Notes under the pieces: model-generated | Told to the model about the DNA's origin: nothing | Seen by the model: only the letters and a program-made list of their open reading frames with translations | Databases searched by the model: none | Part shown: positions 26,252 through 36,858 of the stretch, in pieces | Layout of the letters: every line of letters begins with the position of its first letter | How positions within the stretch are numbered: position 1 is the first letter of the stretch | NCBI GenBank assembly: GCA_002633025.1 | Contig: NMRB01001374.1 | Coordinates: forward strand, 12,572-76,571 | Reading direction: 5' to 3' | From: Notospermus geniculatus | Lineage: Eukaryota > Nemertea > Pilidiophora > Heteronemertea > Lineidae | DNA: 64,000 nucleotides | Translations under genes and position numbers: made by a program

Positions 26252-29200
26252 TCAGTTGCATCCATTTCTTATCCATTTAATCTGTTTTATTTGAAATTTA
26301 TTGGCAGAGAATGGTTCCCCAGCAAAGTCCTCATCATCAAGACTTTCTTCGAAGAATTTCCCTGTTATCTTACTCTTCTCCAGTTGTTCAGCAATGCTGT
26401 CCAGATTAAAGTGCCTGAAAAGCGTTGCGAGTTGGGCGGAGGTTAGTTCGGAGATTGGCGTCAAGTCCCCATCTGGAGGGGGGAATTTGATTTTCTGCCC
26501 GGACTGTGATGCACTTGGTATGGAGACATGCCCACCTGTCTCGGAAACCGCCGGACTCTTAACTGTTGGTTTAGGTGGCTGTGCTGGTACAAGACCCTGC
26601 AGCTTGCTGGCGAGGTTTGCGGCCCTTGACTTAACAGTGTTTTCCTCAGTCCCAGCATGTACAACTTGAGGCTTTTTGGTAGGAGTTGTTGGTCCTTTGG
26701 AAGGTAATTGTGCCGGGACAGTTGGTTTGGGAGGCCAAGAAGTTTGAGGTTTTTTGATAGGAGTTGGTGGCCCTTTGAGAGGTTGTGCCGGGACAGTTTG
26801 TGTCGGAGGCGAAGAAGGTTGAGGCGTTTTGATAGGAGTTGGTGGTTCTTTGGGAGGTTGTGCCGGGACAGTTGGTTTGGGAGGCCAAGAAGGTTGAGGT
26901 TTTTTGATAGGAGTTGGTGGCCCTTTGAGAGGTTGTGCCGGGACAGTTTGTGTCGGAGGCGAAGAAGGTTGAGGCGTTTTGATAGGAGTTGGTGGTTCTT
27001 TGGGAGGTTGTGTCGGGACAGTTGGTTTGGGAGGCCAAGAAGGTTGAGGTTTTTTGATAGGAGTTGGTGGCCCTTTGTGAGGTTGTGCCGGGACAGTTTG
27101 TGTCGCAGGCGAAGAAGGTTCAGGCGTTTTGATAGGAGTTGGTGGTTCTTTGNTTACAGACCTGATCTGTAAAATTACAAACTTAAATAAATGTCAACAG
27201 AGATTTGACTGGAGGCTGACCAAATTATATTTTCATACTGCCCTCAGAAGGCATCATTATGGGATGTCCAATGGAGTCCAACCAATACAGGAAAACATGA
27301 ATCATACCATAAAAAAATTATGTAAATTTACAGAAAGTGCTGGGGACTCTGCTGCAGGCACTTTCTGTAAAATTACTGGAGAATTACTACTGTAAATTTA
27401 ATAATTTCTAACAGTGTGTATTTACATAGCCATTAATATTGACGAAAATAGGGCCCTATCATATGCTATCCCGAATAATAAACTGGTAACCGCAACATCA
27501 CCCATGTCGACTAGGACTCTTTATTGATATCATGGCATGTGTCCCAATTCGCATCCCACCACCCCAGTAGTATTCTAAGGCCAAAAGTGGGTGGCATGTA
27601 CAGCCTTCCGATTTGGCACTGGGTATAATAAAATGGGAAATTGTTCATGGCACTGAAGTGGACATGTGCATGACTTCAGTGCAAACAACATGTATGTGTT
27701 ATGCCCCCCGTTCACGGTCATACTTTTCCTCAAATTTTCTAAATACGCTCGATGAAGGCTTTATATAGCATTTCGCTAGCAGCCATATTGCCAAAATTAT
27801 GTCATCACCATGGGAATTCTCTTCCAGTGTGACAGATGATATTGGTCCTCCCATTCCCCAGTGGGGGAAATCCCCATGACGATTGACCGACTTTTTGCAA
27901 GATGGCTACTAGCAAACTCATCTATAGATTTAATCTCCCACCCCGACCCATAACGCCAGCTCGGTACCTAAGTATTTTCTCAATAGCGTCTGCTGGTCAA
28001 TTTTTAGATCGTCGTCGTCAACAACATTTTAACAATAAATTAACTATTTTTCCGTGAATTTCGATACACTGAATTGGATTCTGCATGAGAATGCTATCCT
28101 ATGTATGCGTGTTGACGTTTTTGTGGGTTTTGATTCGACCACATTGAGTAGCGTTTGCCTGTCGGTTAAACGGTCCTAATGGGTCATGTGAATAAAAACT
28201 AGTAAATGCTTTTTCTTGAATTTTGCAGTACGAATGCACTATAGGCAGTGCTGTACAAATCTGAAGTAAAAGAATTTGCTACTCTTTATTCATATGACCA
28301 ATTGTCTCTTGCCTCAGGACATTACGATTACCGGAGTTACCATAGACAGAGACATGGCGTAGCCAGAGTTGGCATTCGGCGAAAAACGGACGCTTACCTT
28401 CAGTAGGCCACGAGGGAGCAAGGGATGATGATGGTGGGTTCTTCAGCTCTCCGATAAAATCTCTGATTGTGATGTAGTCATAAATGTTCTCAGCACTGCA
28501 TTCTTGTATCTGTGACACAGACGCAGAATTGGCATCGATCACGACATTGATGTCTTTGAACCGTTCCATTTCAAAGAGAGAGGCTTTGGATCTGATAATG
28601 TCACATACGGGGTCCATTGGGTGGTCCAGCCAAGTTAGAAATCTAAGTGAACTGGTCGGGCTTGCTTCATTTAGTGGCTTTGGGAAGAAGACAAAGTTTG
28701 CACTCATGACGTCTCCTTGTCTGAAGCGTAATGTTTTTGTCTGTTCATCTGTGTCTTCATCAGTGCCCATGAAGGGGTAGAGGCTGCTGATGGTGCATGC
28801 AACGAGGACATCATACCGAGTTTCTGAGATCAGCACAATATCACGGGAACTCAAACCTGGTGGCTTTACGGTGAAGTACACTCGCTGTGGAAGTGTGAAG
28901 TTCTCATACACTTCCTGCAAGCTATACGTGTTGTTATCTTGCAGTATAGTGAAATTTCCTTTTGCCGTCATTGGGATGGCAAATGTTCTGTCGAGTAACC
29001 TCACTTTACAGATTATGCAGTCATTTTCCTGGTGCTGCAGTTCAAGAGTAGACCCTCGTTTAATTGTCGCGTCTCCAACAGTGAATGTCTTCTGTGGCTT
29101 GGCATACCTTGGTCCGAAATCCCAAAGATCGCTCATTTTCGGGTAGACAAAATCTTCACTCCTAAGGGAAAGAATCCGCACCTTACTCTCCTGGTCAACC

Positions 29201-29529
29201 TTACTCATTGTTGTCAACGGAATGATATACTGGGCCTCGACTTTGTTTTTGAATTTTTCCATTGAAGTGTCGTAACAAATGTCGTAATCACAAGCCATCA
29301 CTCGCTTGAAATTTTGGACGCCAAGTCCAACAAACGCCTCGTCTCCACAAAAGGACACACTTTCAGCATCCCCGTACCAACCAGTTTCTGGACGAATCAC
29401 CTTTGGCCAATCGGTCGACTCCATCAGCTTATCCAGGGACGAACCCCAAGATGACATTTTCACCTGCTTCAGGATATCTCTCTGCCAGTTGTCGGCTTCC
29501 TCCTGATATTCCTGTCTCTGCTGCTGCAT
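26252..29529 (-). CDS. GAREM-like adaptor, locus A (CABIT + linker + SAM; interrupted by assembly gap)
   Basis: Exon 1 is 29529-28398, 377 codons, starting MQQQRQEY and ending at a GTAAGC donor after WPTE. The CABIT domain is about residues 28-285, with core ENDCIIC (Cys174), AIPM at 184 and GNF at 191. The YEN at 208 and ENIYDYI at 347 are candidate phosphotyrosine sites. Exon 2 runs from the gap at 27153 to a stop at 26252: three 50-residue proline-rich repeats (PPTPIKKPQPSWPPKP type), then IKFPPPDGDLTP and the SAM-like domain ending IKWIRNG. The 5' part of exon 2, the acceptor and the start of the intron are lost at the n. The lost part can be judged from duplicate A' (37693 on), where it begins DATSTIEDPE. 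The frame is otherwise open on both sides. Probable role by family: Grb2-binding signalling adaptor. Exon 1 is almost identical to A' (39638-40769). Confidence 0.88.
26701..27152 (-). repeat. 150-bp coding minisatellite in the linker of gene A
   Basis: The word GAGGCCAAGAAGGTTGAGGT recurs at 26881 and 27031, with a one-base variant at 26731, so the period is 150 bp, 50 codons. Each unit consists of two 75-bp half units encoding PPTPIKKPQPSWPPKPTVPA and PPTPIKTPQPSSPPTQTVPA types. Length is a multiple of three, so copy-number change keeps the frame. Confidence 0.9.
27153..27153. other. assembly gap (single n) inside gene A
   Basis: The sequence jumps from linker repeat to TTACAGACCTGATCTG, which in the paralogous copy lies at 37843 inside a transposon in the intron. 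The missing piece should therefore contain the rest of the linker exon, its acceptor and about 70 bp of that transposon. Confidence 0.8.
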
Positions 29530-29743
29530 CGTGCTATATTTGATAGCCTACTTCCAAATCCCAACTTGTCTTCTTCCTTGTGGCTCTCAAATCTTATGTA
29601 TCCAGCAGGAAAGGCATACGTGCTAGGCCTATACATGCATAGCTTATTTCGGTTTGACACCATTTGATATGAAATCTAACTTGTCCATAACACACAATCC
29701 ATACTTTGATCAATATCATTTTTTTCCTCATCTCTTAATTCAA

Positions 29744-29751
29744 ATGCAAAT
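29744..29751. promoter_or_regulatory. octamer motif ATGCAAAT upstream of gene A
   Basis: ATGCAAAT (ATTTGCAT on the gene strand) lies about 215 bp upstream of the exon 1 start codon. The same octamer, within TTCAAATGCAAATGAC-like context, sits 240 bp upstream of gene B and 216 bp upstream of A'. This is the classical POU-factor (Oct) site. Conservation between A and B, which predate the large duplication, suggests function. Binding is inference. Confidence 0.4.
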
Positions 29752-30434
29752 GACCGTGACTATAATACCTCTATTCACTGGATTGTGAAATGTTCTCATG
29801 TGCGCAGAGACGAATAATTTACTGAGTACAATGTGCTTTCTTTTCCACATTAAGATGTCAACTATAATAGAAAGGGAACCAGGAAGTAATGATATCTCTA
29901 TTTTTTCTCATTTTGGTTCCCGAAGCCGCCGCTAGGGCAGAAGGCCTCGGTCATATTGGCCGCCATCTTTGCGGCATAAAACTTCTTGTCGTGGATCTAA
30001 GATCATCATTTTGACATCACGGGTTATTTTTAGAATGGGGATGCCCCTAGCCACGTGGGTGCTAAAATGTCATCGGTATTGCGCGGAATGGCAACACCGA
30101 GGAAGTTTCTTGGTGAGAATGTTTGTGCCATGTCTTGCAGTTCTGTAAAAAAGCTCAAGAACATCGCCGTTTTATTAAACCGTGGGAGAATCAAACTTTA
30201 CGGGGAAAACGGAATCCTAAAATGACGTCAGTAACAAAATGGTGGCCAATACCGAAGCGTTCTAGCTCTAGCGGCGGCTTCGGGAACCAAAATGTCTTTT
30301 TCTGTCAATTTGTAATGACATTTTCCGTTGTCGAATGGCAATTCTTCTCGAATCTGAGCCCATTAATAACTGACTGCTTGATCAATCATTATCGACACGG
30401 TCTCCGTGAAATAAAAAAGACCATCGTGTTTCGT

Positions 30435-30763
30435 TTACTCTCTAAATGTTGAAGAGTGAAATTCACTCATTTGGAGTGAGGCAGGGACCACTCCATGAAG
30501 TCACTCCATTAGAGTGAAAGGCTCCACTGTTGTATTGGCATTAGATGCAACAAAAATACTTCCAGCCCTATTTTCTCTCTCAGAATCCAAAAAATATTTT
30601 TGCATTTTGAGACAGACAGTGTTTTGTTGCTTCTAATGCCAATATATACAGTGGCGACTTTTACTCTAATGGAGTGACTTCATGGAGTGGTCCCTGCCTC
30701 ACTCCAAATGAGTGAATTTCACTCGTCGGAATTTAGAGAGTAACTTTAACTTTAACTTTTAAC
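30435..30763. mobile_element. inverted-repeat MITE private to duplication copy 1
   Basis: Starts TTACTCTCTAAAT and returns inverted as ATTTAGAGAGTAA near 30731-30743. GAAATTCACTCATTTGGAGT and ACTCCAAATGAGTGAATTTC are mirrored inside. TTTCGT flanks both sides (30429-30434 and 30764-30769). Copy 2 has the empty site near 41634-41640, which confirms insertion. Confidence 0.85.
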
Positions 30764-31084
30764 TTTCGTCATAAAATTTTTCCACGTTTTCACTTTCTAT
30801 AGGCCTATACAATAAAGAACAAGTCAACCTTGTCTCTTCATTCATTTATTATCATCAAAGATATTTAGTGTAAAAAATGGATTTGGTTTTATACACATGT
30901 CACCTTGATATAATACGTGCCTATAAGTCATATTTACCAAGTATTAGGCTGCAGCTGCTCTGTCAGTTGCTTCTGTTGTTACAAAGATACTCACAACTGG
31001 TATAATAACAATGTTGACCCTTGACCCTTCCTGTTATTTATTCCGTACATTTCCTATCTGTTGCCTGTCTCTTTGCTGTATTGC

Positions 31085-31290
31085 ATTAGGTGGCTCTTTC
31101 TCCCTCCCCACCTTGATAAGACTGGTCTCCTGTCCAACCTATATATAGCCAGTGGTAACACCGAGCTGGACTGATTCTATGTCAAAACAAAAATGGCCGC
31201 CATACCTTCATCACTTGAGAAGTTCAACGAGCTGTTATAGCGTCACTAACTCGTCATCAGGTAAGGTAACATGCTTCAACTCATTCTTTT
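31085..31290 (+). promoter_or_regulatory. recurrent TATA-ATG-splice-donor block, copy 1
   Basis: Contains CTATATATAGCC (TATA-like, 31139-31150), then about 50 bp later AAAAATGGCCGCC (ATG at 31193, good Kozak context) and a donor CATCAG|GTAAGG at 31260/31261. The frame from the ATG is MAAIPSSLEKFNELL then a stop. Four more copies lie at 35511, 41961, 45416 and 62211, each 3' of a cluster gene. It may be a first exon with promoter, or a repeat that carries one. Confidence 0.45.
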
Positions 31291-31431
31291 ATGTGTAGCA
31301 ACACTCCCAGTACCTAATTGGTAAATTAGATCATTCAAATATAAATGTAGATAGATTTGAACGGTCTTGTCGAACATGCATAATACGACGTTTCCTAAAG
31401 ATCAAAGGTTACGCATACTGTCGGGCTTTAA

Positions 31432-31679
31432 AGATAATGTATCACGACTTCATTGTTTACATTTAATGTTTGCAAACATGGATGTTTACATTATGTTATT
31501 TTGGACCTTTGGGACATGCCAACCCACCAAATTGAATATTTTCAGTATCAAAAGAATTTCTAGTGGGACATGCCACCAACAAATTACTCATAAGACAAAG
31601 AAAGACGAGACATAAACAAACAAAATGTAAATAAACAATGATTTTCGTGGCCCGCGAAAATATCCGTGATACATTATCT
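31432..31679. mobile_element. TTAA-flanked MITE private to duplication copy 1
   Basis: Termini AGATAATGTATCACG and CCGTGATACATTATCT are inverted. TTAA occurs on both sides (31428-31431 and 31680-31683). Copy 2 has the uninterrupted site GGGCTTTAAGACAC near 42294-42307. TTAA duplications are typical of piggyBac and a few other superfamilies (family knowledge). A truncated relative is at 44474-44721 and another fragment at 25501-25575. Confidence 0.9.
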
Positions 31680-31745
31680 TTAAGACACATTCAGACCAAC
31701 AGCAACTGACAAATGAAGTTGTAGCAGTTTGCCACTGCTGCTTAG

Positions 31746-33795
31746 TCAAAAGTCACCATTTCTTATCCGTTCAATCTGCTTCAGTTGAAACTTCGTGGCA
31801 CAGAACGGTTCTTCAACGAAGTCGTCAGTTTCAAGACTCTCTTCAAAGAACCGTCCAGTCACTTTGTTTTTCTTCAGCTCTTCAGAAATTTTGATCAAGT
31901 TGAAGTGATTGAAAAGTTCCGCGAGTTGATCGATAGTAAGTTCAGATAGAGGGGTCAACTTTCCATCTGGAGGGGGAAATTTAACTTGACGAGATAGTGG
32001 GTGAGAAGTCGGTCTTGGACACCTGGTCGTTGAAGGGTTGTTGATTGAACTGTCAGCTGGTTGAGGTGACACTGGTCCAACCTGAGTCGGCTTAGTGATC
32101 TCCCACTGTGTTTTATACTGTCCATAGTTTTGAATTTCTTCCATTGAAGGCGTTCGACTGCTGCGACTGGGATTTGACGGTCTTCTTTCAACTTGTCGTG
32201 CCCTCATCTCTTCCTGTTCTTGTGGTATCTTTGTCCTGGGAGTGCTCGTTACACCGTCAGGGTCATCGCGTGGCAGAGGAGGAAGTGGGACGCCTGATCT
32301 TCGGTTCAATCCACCAACTGGTGCAGTACCATATTGTCCTTTATCGGCCTCACTCTTGCTGTGCATCGGTATGACAGGTGTAGGGTTCAACTCTTTAGAT
32401 GCGATTCCTTTCTGAGGCAGCTGAGTGTCTGTGTACTCTTGATCCTCGAGTGAACTTGTAGCATCTGAAATGTACATGTATATTTAGAAATTGTAATAGC
32501 GAAAAAAATATCACATCAAAGAAGGGAGCTTTGCCCAGATGTTTCATGGCCAGATGTTCCCCTGTGCGACCATGCCAAGTCCCTGGAAGATCAATACTGG
32601 ATCTGAACAAACCTATAAAAAACGAAATGCAGAGAAATCGAAGTTGACACTCCATTTAAATCTTACCTGGAGTAGGCATTATAGGAGGTTCGGGTGATGG
32701 TGGTTTCTTAAACTCGCCAATAAAATCTCTGATTGTGATGTAGTCATAAATGTTCTCAGCACTGCATTCTTTTATCTGTGACACGGAGGTGGAATTGGCA
32801 TTAATCACAACACTGATATCTTTGAACCGTTTCATTTCAAATAGAGATGCTCTGGATTTGATGGTGTCACATACAGGGTCCTTTGGGTTGTACAGCCAGG
32901 TAACGAATTCAAGCGCACTGGTTGGGCTGTCGTCGTTTAATGGCTTTGGAAAGTAGACGAAGTTAGCATCGACGATGTCTTCTTGTCTAAGGCCTGGTGA
33001 TTTTGTTATCACTTCATTCTGGTTTTCCGTGCCCATGGAGTAGAGGCTGCTGACAGTGCAAGCAATGAGGACATCATACCGGGTGTCGGTGATCAAGAGT
33101 ACGTCGCGTGATATCAGACCAGGCGGCTTCACAGTGAAGTAGACTCGCTGTGGAAGTGTGAAGTTGCGATAAACCTCCTCTAAGCCGTATACGTTGCCAT
33201 CTTCCTCAATGGTGAAGTTACCCTTGACAGTCATGGGAATGGCAACTGTCTTCTCTAACTGTTTTATGTCACAGATTACACAATCATTCTCCTGGTGCTT
33301 CAGTTCAAAGGTATATCCAATTCTGACCGTTGTGTTCCCCACAACGAATGTCTTCTGCGGCTTGGCATACCTTGGGTTGAAATCCCAGAGATCGCTCATT
33401 TTCGGAAAGATATGATCGGTACTTTTAATCCGTAGAATTTTTACCCGGCTTTCCTGGTTATCCTCGCTCATAGTTGTCAATGGAATAATGTACTGTGGCT
33501 TGAGTTTCGATGTAGATTTTTTAATCGGAGTGTCAAAGTCGTAAGAGTTGTCAAAATCACACGCCATCACTCGCTTGAAATTTCGCACGCCAAGACCGAC
33601 AAAAGCATCATCCTCGCAGAATGACACACTCTCGTCATCTCCCAACCAACCTGTTTCCGGTCGAATCACATTTGGCCAAACAGCGGACTCCAACAGTTCA
33701 TCCAGAGTGGAAAAATCAGATGACCATTTTATCTGTTTCAGGGCACTCTCTTGCCATTCAAGAGCCTTTTTCTGGTGTTCTTCTGTTTGCTGCAT
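31746..33795 (-). CDS. GAREM-like adaptor, locus B (complete: CABIT + linker + SAM)
   Basis: Exon 1 is 33795-32667, 376 codons plus one base, beginning MQQTEEHQKK; the donor is GTAAGA. Exon 2 is 32464-31746, acceptor TTTCAG, stop TGA; intron 202 bp, phase 1. Predicted protein about 615 residues. The CABIT core is NDCVIC...AIPM...KGNF. The linker is short, with VPLPPLPRDDPDG (SH3-type) and RRPSNPSRSSR, and without long proline repeats. The SAM-like domain is about the last 70 residues (LTIDQLAELFNHF to ERIRNGD). The YxN site of A (YENF) is YRNF here. The ENIYDYITI site is kept. All frames are open, so this is the cleanest intact cluster member. By family a cytosolic signalling adaptor; no copy-specific role can be inferred. 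Confidence 0.9.
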
Positions 33796-34034
33796 TGTAC
33801 TTGTTTTAGCATTTAAGTTCCATTAGGCTCCTTAAAAAACTTTGTTTTCTTCTCTCTCAGGCAAACGTAGCGTATCCTGCAGGACAGCGAATAGTGCTGT
33901 TCTACATTTATTAATGTATGCACAATAAACTTTAAATGATAGTATATAGGCCTACATATATGTATGCCATTATTTGTCCAAAAGGCCCACAGATCTGTGC
34001 CAGCAAGAAGATCATTTTTTCTCGTGATATTCAA

Positions 34035-34042
34035 ATGCAAAT
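34035..34042. promoter_or_regulatory. octamer motif ATGCAAAT upstream of gene B
   Basis: Same octamer and similar flanks (ATTCAAATGCAAATGACATG) as upstream of A and A', 240 bp from the start codon. In copy 2 this stretch was deleted together with the first 121 codons of B'. Confidence 0.4.
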
Positions 34043-34375
34043 GACATGTCATTGCTCAATGACATGTTCAATGAACGAAATGTCGACGAGACGCTGAAAG
34101 AGAAAATTATCTCTGCAAAGGCTTCCGTACATTGTTTTTACCTCCATACAGTGTAAACCCACCCTCCCATAGCAGGACTTCGGTCTCGTTCCTCTTCATA
34201 CACTCGCATGTGGGTGAAGAAGAGCTAGTAAAAATCCCTGCTGTGGGAGGATGAGTGTAACCATATAGGTGTGGTTCACCAGTAAATTCGGCAACTGTGA
34301 TTATAGTTGTTGATGTAGGAGATACCAGTAATGATTTTTTTGTCCTGTTATTTTAAGGTATATTTGCTGATGCTG

Positions 34376-35375
34376 CTCCATATGCAACATTAGGGAGTTT
34401 AAGAAATCAATCTAACGATAAGCGTTAACTTTACGACAACGTTATTTTTCATACTGCGAATTCGCCAGATTACATATTGCATTTTCGGTACAAAAAGTAA
34501 CATTAGGGAGGTTTAGAAATCAAACGATAAACGTTAACGACAACGTTATTTTTGTACCGAAAATTCAATATAAAATCTGGGTAATGTGTACATATAGTAT
34601 GGAAAATAACATTGTATTTGTAAATACATGTAAAGATACAATTGAAAGAAAAAAAAACATTGTCGTAAAGTTTACGTTTATCGTTTGATTTCTAGACCTC
34701 CCTGTTGTAAAGTTAACGTTTATCGTTTGATTTCTTAAACTTCCTATTATCACTTCGAGTACATGTACCTTAATGATGATCAATGGTAATTGGTAATTCG
34801 AATCATTAACGGAAAGACACCTTTTAATCTTCTAATTCAATTTGGAAAACCAGGAAGTATTCCGATATCGGGCGACTCATTTCTTTGTATGACGAAATTT
34901 TTGAGTTCACTTTGCATGGACGGAATTAGGCCAATGGCAACAACGGACATTTTGACATTTATTATGCTTAATACAGAATAGATAAATCATGAAATGCAGA
35001 TACTCTAGGCCCGGATCTATAAGACCACACAATAAAGAATGACTCCGCCCAAAATAGGCCGATTTTAATATTCCTTCCAAATATAATGGCCACTCACTCC
35101 CCATTAGTTCTGATTGGAGCACTTTCTTCTGGACACGGTCAAGCTAGGAATCCACTGCTGATTTTCTGCGTTACGACTTGCTTTGCAACCTGCTACATAC
35201 CTGCGATTGAATACGATCGCAAGGAACTGATACCGGTCGCCGACCAATTACCGACTGAAATTGACCACATCTTTGCCATTGGTGGAAATCACGTCTAGCG
35301 AGTCCACTTCGGCGATCGAGTGCCCACTTGCAAAGCAAGTTGCAACGCAAAATCGGTGGATTCCTAGCTTCAATG
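34376..35375. repeat. nested inverted repeats 3' of the chimeric gene and 5' of gene B
   Basis: 34380-34760: GTTTAAGAAATCAA and AAACGATAAACGTTAAC words recur inverted (GTTAACGTTTATCGTTTGAT). 35143-35375: GCTAGGAATCCACTGCTGAT mirrors ATCGGTGGATTCCTAGC, with GACTTGCTTTGCAA / TTGCAAAGCAAGTT inside. Both foldbacks are also present in duplication copy 2 (44060-44440 and 45045-45280). No gene seen. Confidence 0.65.
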
Positions 35376-35510
35376 GCATTGGCAATGGTGTGCCGCAAAC
35401 TAGCGCTGGAATGGATGAAATGAACACGAGCACAACCTGACATAAAGACAGACTTTTTTACTCTTTCCTTGAAAACCTACATTATTTAAAGCCCAACAGT
35501 ATGTATTGGG

Positions 35511-35720
35511 TGACTCTTTCTCCCTCCCCACCTTGATAAGACTGGTCTCCTGTCCAACCTATACATAGCCAGTGGTAACAGCGAGGCTGGACTGATACTA
35601 TGTCGAAACAAAAATGGCCGCCATACCTTCATCACTTCAGAAGTTCAACGAGCTGTTGACTAACCCTTCATCAGGTAAGGTAACATGGTTCAACTCATTC
35701 TTTTATCATTTATGTGTAGC
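35511..35720 (+). promoter_or_regulatory. recurrent TATA-ATG-splice-donor block, copy 2 (frame open to donor)
   Basis: Here a 7-bp deletion relative to the other copies removes the in-frame stop. ATG 35614 reads MAAIPSSLQKFNELLTNPSS and runs open to the donor CAG|GTAAGG at 35674/35675. A CTATACATAGCC replaces the TATA run. The block begins after TAAAGCCCAACAGTATG (35487), which returns inverted at about 35993-36010. This could mark a roughly 520-bp inverted-repeat element. Confidence 0.45.
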
Positions 35721-36017
35721 AATACTCCCAATACCTAATTGGTAACTTAGATCATTCAAATAGATAGATCTGAACAGTCTTATCTAGCATGCATACCAGT
35801 ATACGACATTGCCTAAAGGTCAAAGGTTTACGTCGGCCGTCGCGAGATACAAAACCTAAAGGGCGGCGCACACTGGCGATTTTTCGAGCCATTTTCCAGG
35901 CGACCGGCCTTGCGACCACAGCAGCGACTGAACATATTACATGTAGTTTTTTTAGTTTTTGTTGACTCGTTTGCGACAAATGCTTCCTTTACCCATACTG
36001 TTGGTCTTTACGTTCTT

Positions 36018-36858
36018 CTACTGATTCTGACAAGACGAACCCGGGTTCAGAACTCCAGGATTTGAAGACGTCCTTTCTATTAAAGGAACATATTCGTCTC
36101 CTCCTGCTTTCTCCGCCCTTCGTACCGAGATATATTTTTTCACGCCAGCGGCGATCACGCACACCAACACCACAGAAGCCCCGCCGATGCTCAACACGTT
36201 TGGCATTTCTTTCAGAATCGTGATCTGTAGGACATACGAAAATGGTATTTCTACGGCATTGGCTATGGCTATCAATGTGGCATCACTATATTGCAAGGCG
36301 GCTAGTATGCAGATCCGATACCCCAACATGGTAGCAACAATCCCTAGTTGTTTACACCAAATTTGCCAATCTACTGGAAATGTCCAAACCTGGAAACAGG
36401 TGGCGAGAATCGCCACCGCAAACAGCTGCACTAACGTGTGCAAAAAGAACGTTGTTCCCCAATACACATCACGGCACTTCCTGAGAGCAATGAAGTTTCC
36501 AGTTGCGAAAATGGCAGACATGACGGCAAGAATAACGGCGTATTCTCGGGGGATATCTAGACGGAAGGTCGTGGTGTTTCTGTGATTGTCCACGTTAACC
36601 TGTTTACCTCGGTCCGTAAGGAAGTCAGATGTGTTACGTCTTAAATGTTCCGACTGGTTGTAAAGCACTTCAGTATATCCATGAACACCAAACCTCGATA
36701 AATTTGCAAAATCTTCATTGAGACTTTCTGCATCCCTTTGTTGGTTGCACTTTACGCTGCACAGTTTGGGGTCGAAAGCTCCGGGAACGTTTGTCGTGGT
36801 GTTCAGGTTACCGATGGAAATATTGGCGCCCAAGGTGTAGTTGGAATAACCAGATGTT
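36018..36858 (-). other. transporter-derived C-terminal half within the chimera
   Basis: 841 bp aligned without gaps to 46130-46970. Of the visible protein differences, about nine fall in the roughly 105-residue glycosite-rich loop (PKL/TEM, NED/NGD, GYT/GYP, LRR/LRP, TDR/TDL and others). Only two lie in the transmembrane part and three in the tail. Confidence 0.85.

Larger units (their letters stand above)
27154..36858. repeat. tandem segmental duplication, copy 1
   Basis: Aligns collinearly with 37843-46970. It carries the intron and CABIT exon of A, all of gene B and the C-terminal half of the SLC35G1-like gene. Differences from copy 2: it has private MITEs at 30435-30763 and 31432-31679, and it keeps 33433-34377, which copy 2 lost. 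The right end is a sharp break at 36858 in the transporter coding sequence. Confidence 0.9.

Noticed and set aside
26646-27172. Threonine/asparagine-rich and arginine/phenylalanine-rich frames over the A linker
   Set aside because: Out-of-frame readings of the 150-bp repeat. The proper frame encodes PPTPIKKPQP-type repeats continuous with the SAM-like domain.
28279-29529. THEMIS identity for the CABIT genes
   Set aside because: THEMIS proteins have two CABIT domains and no SAM domain. One CABIT plus terminal SAM fits GAREM better.
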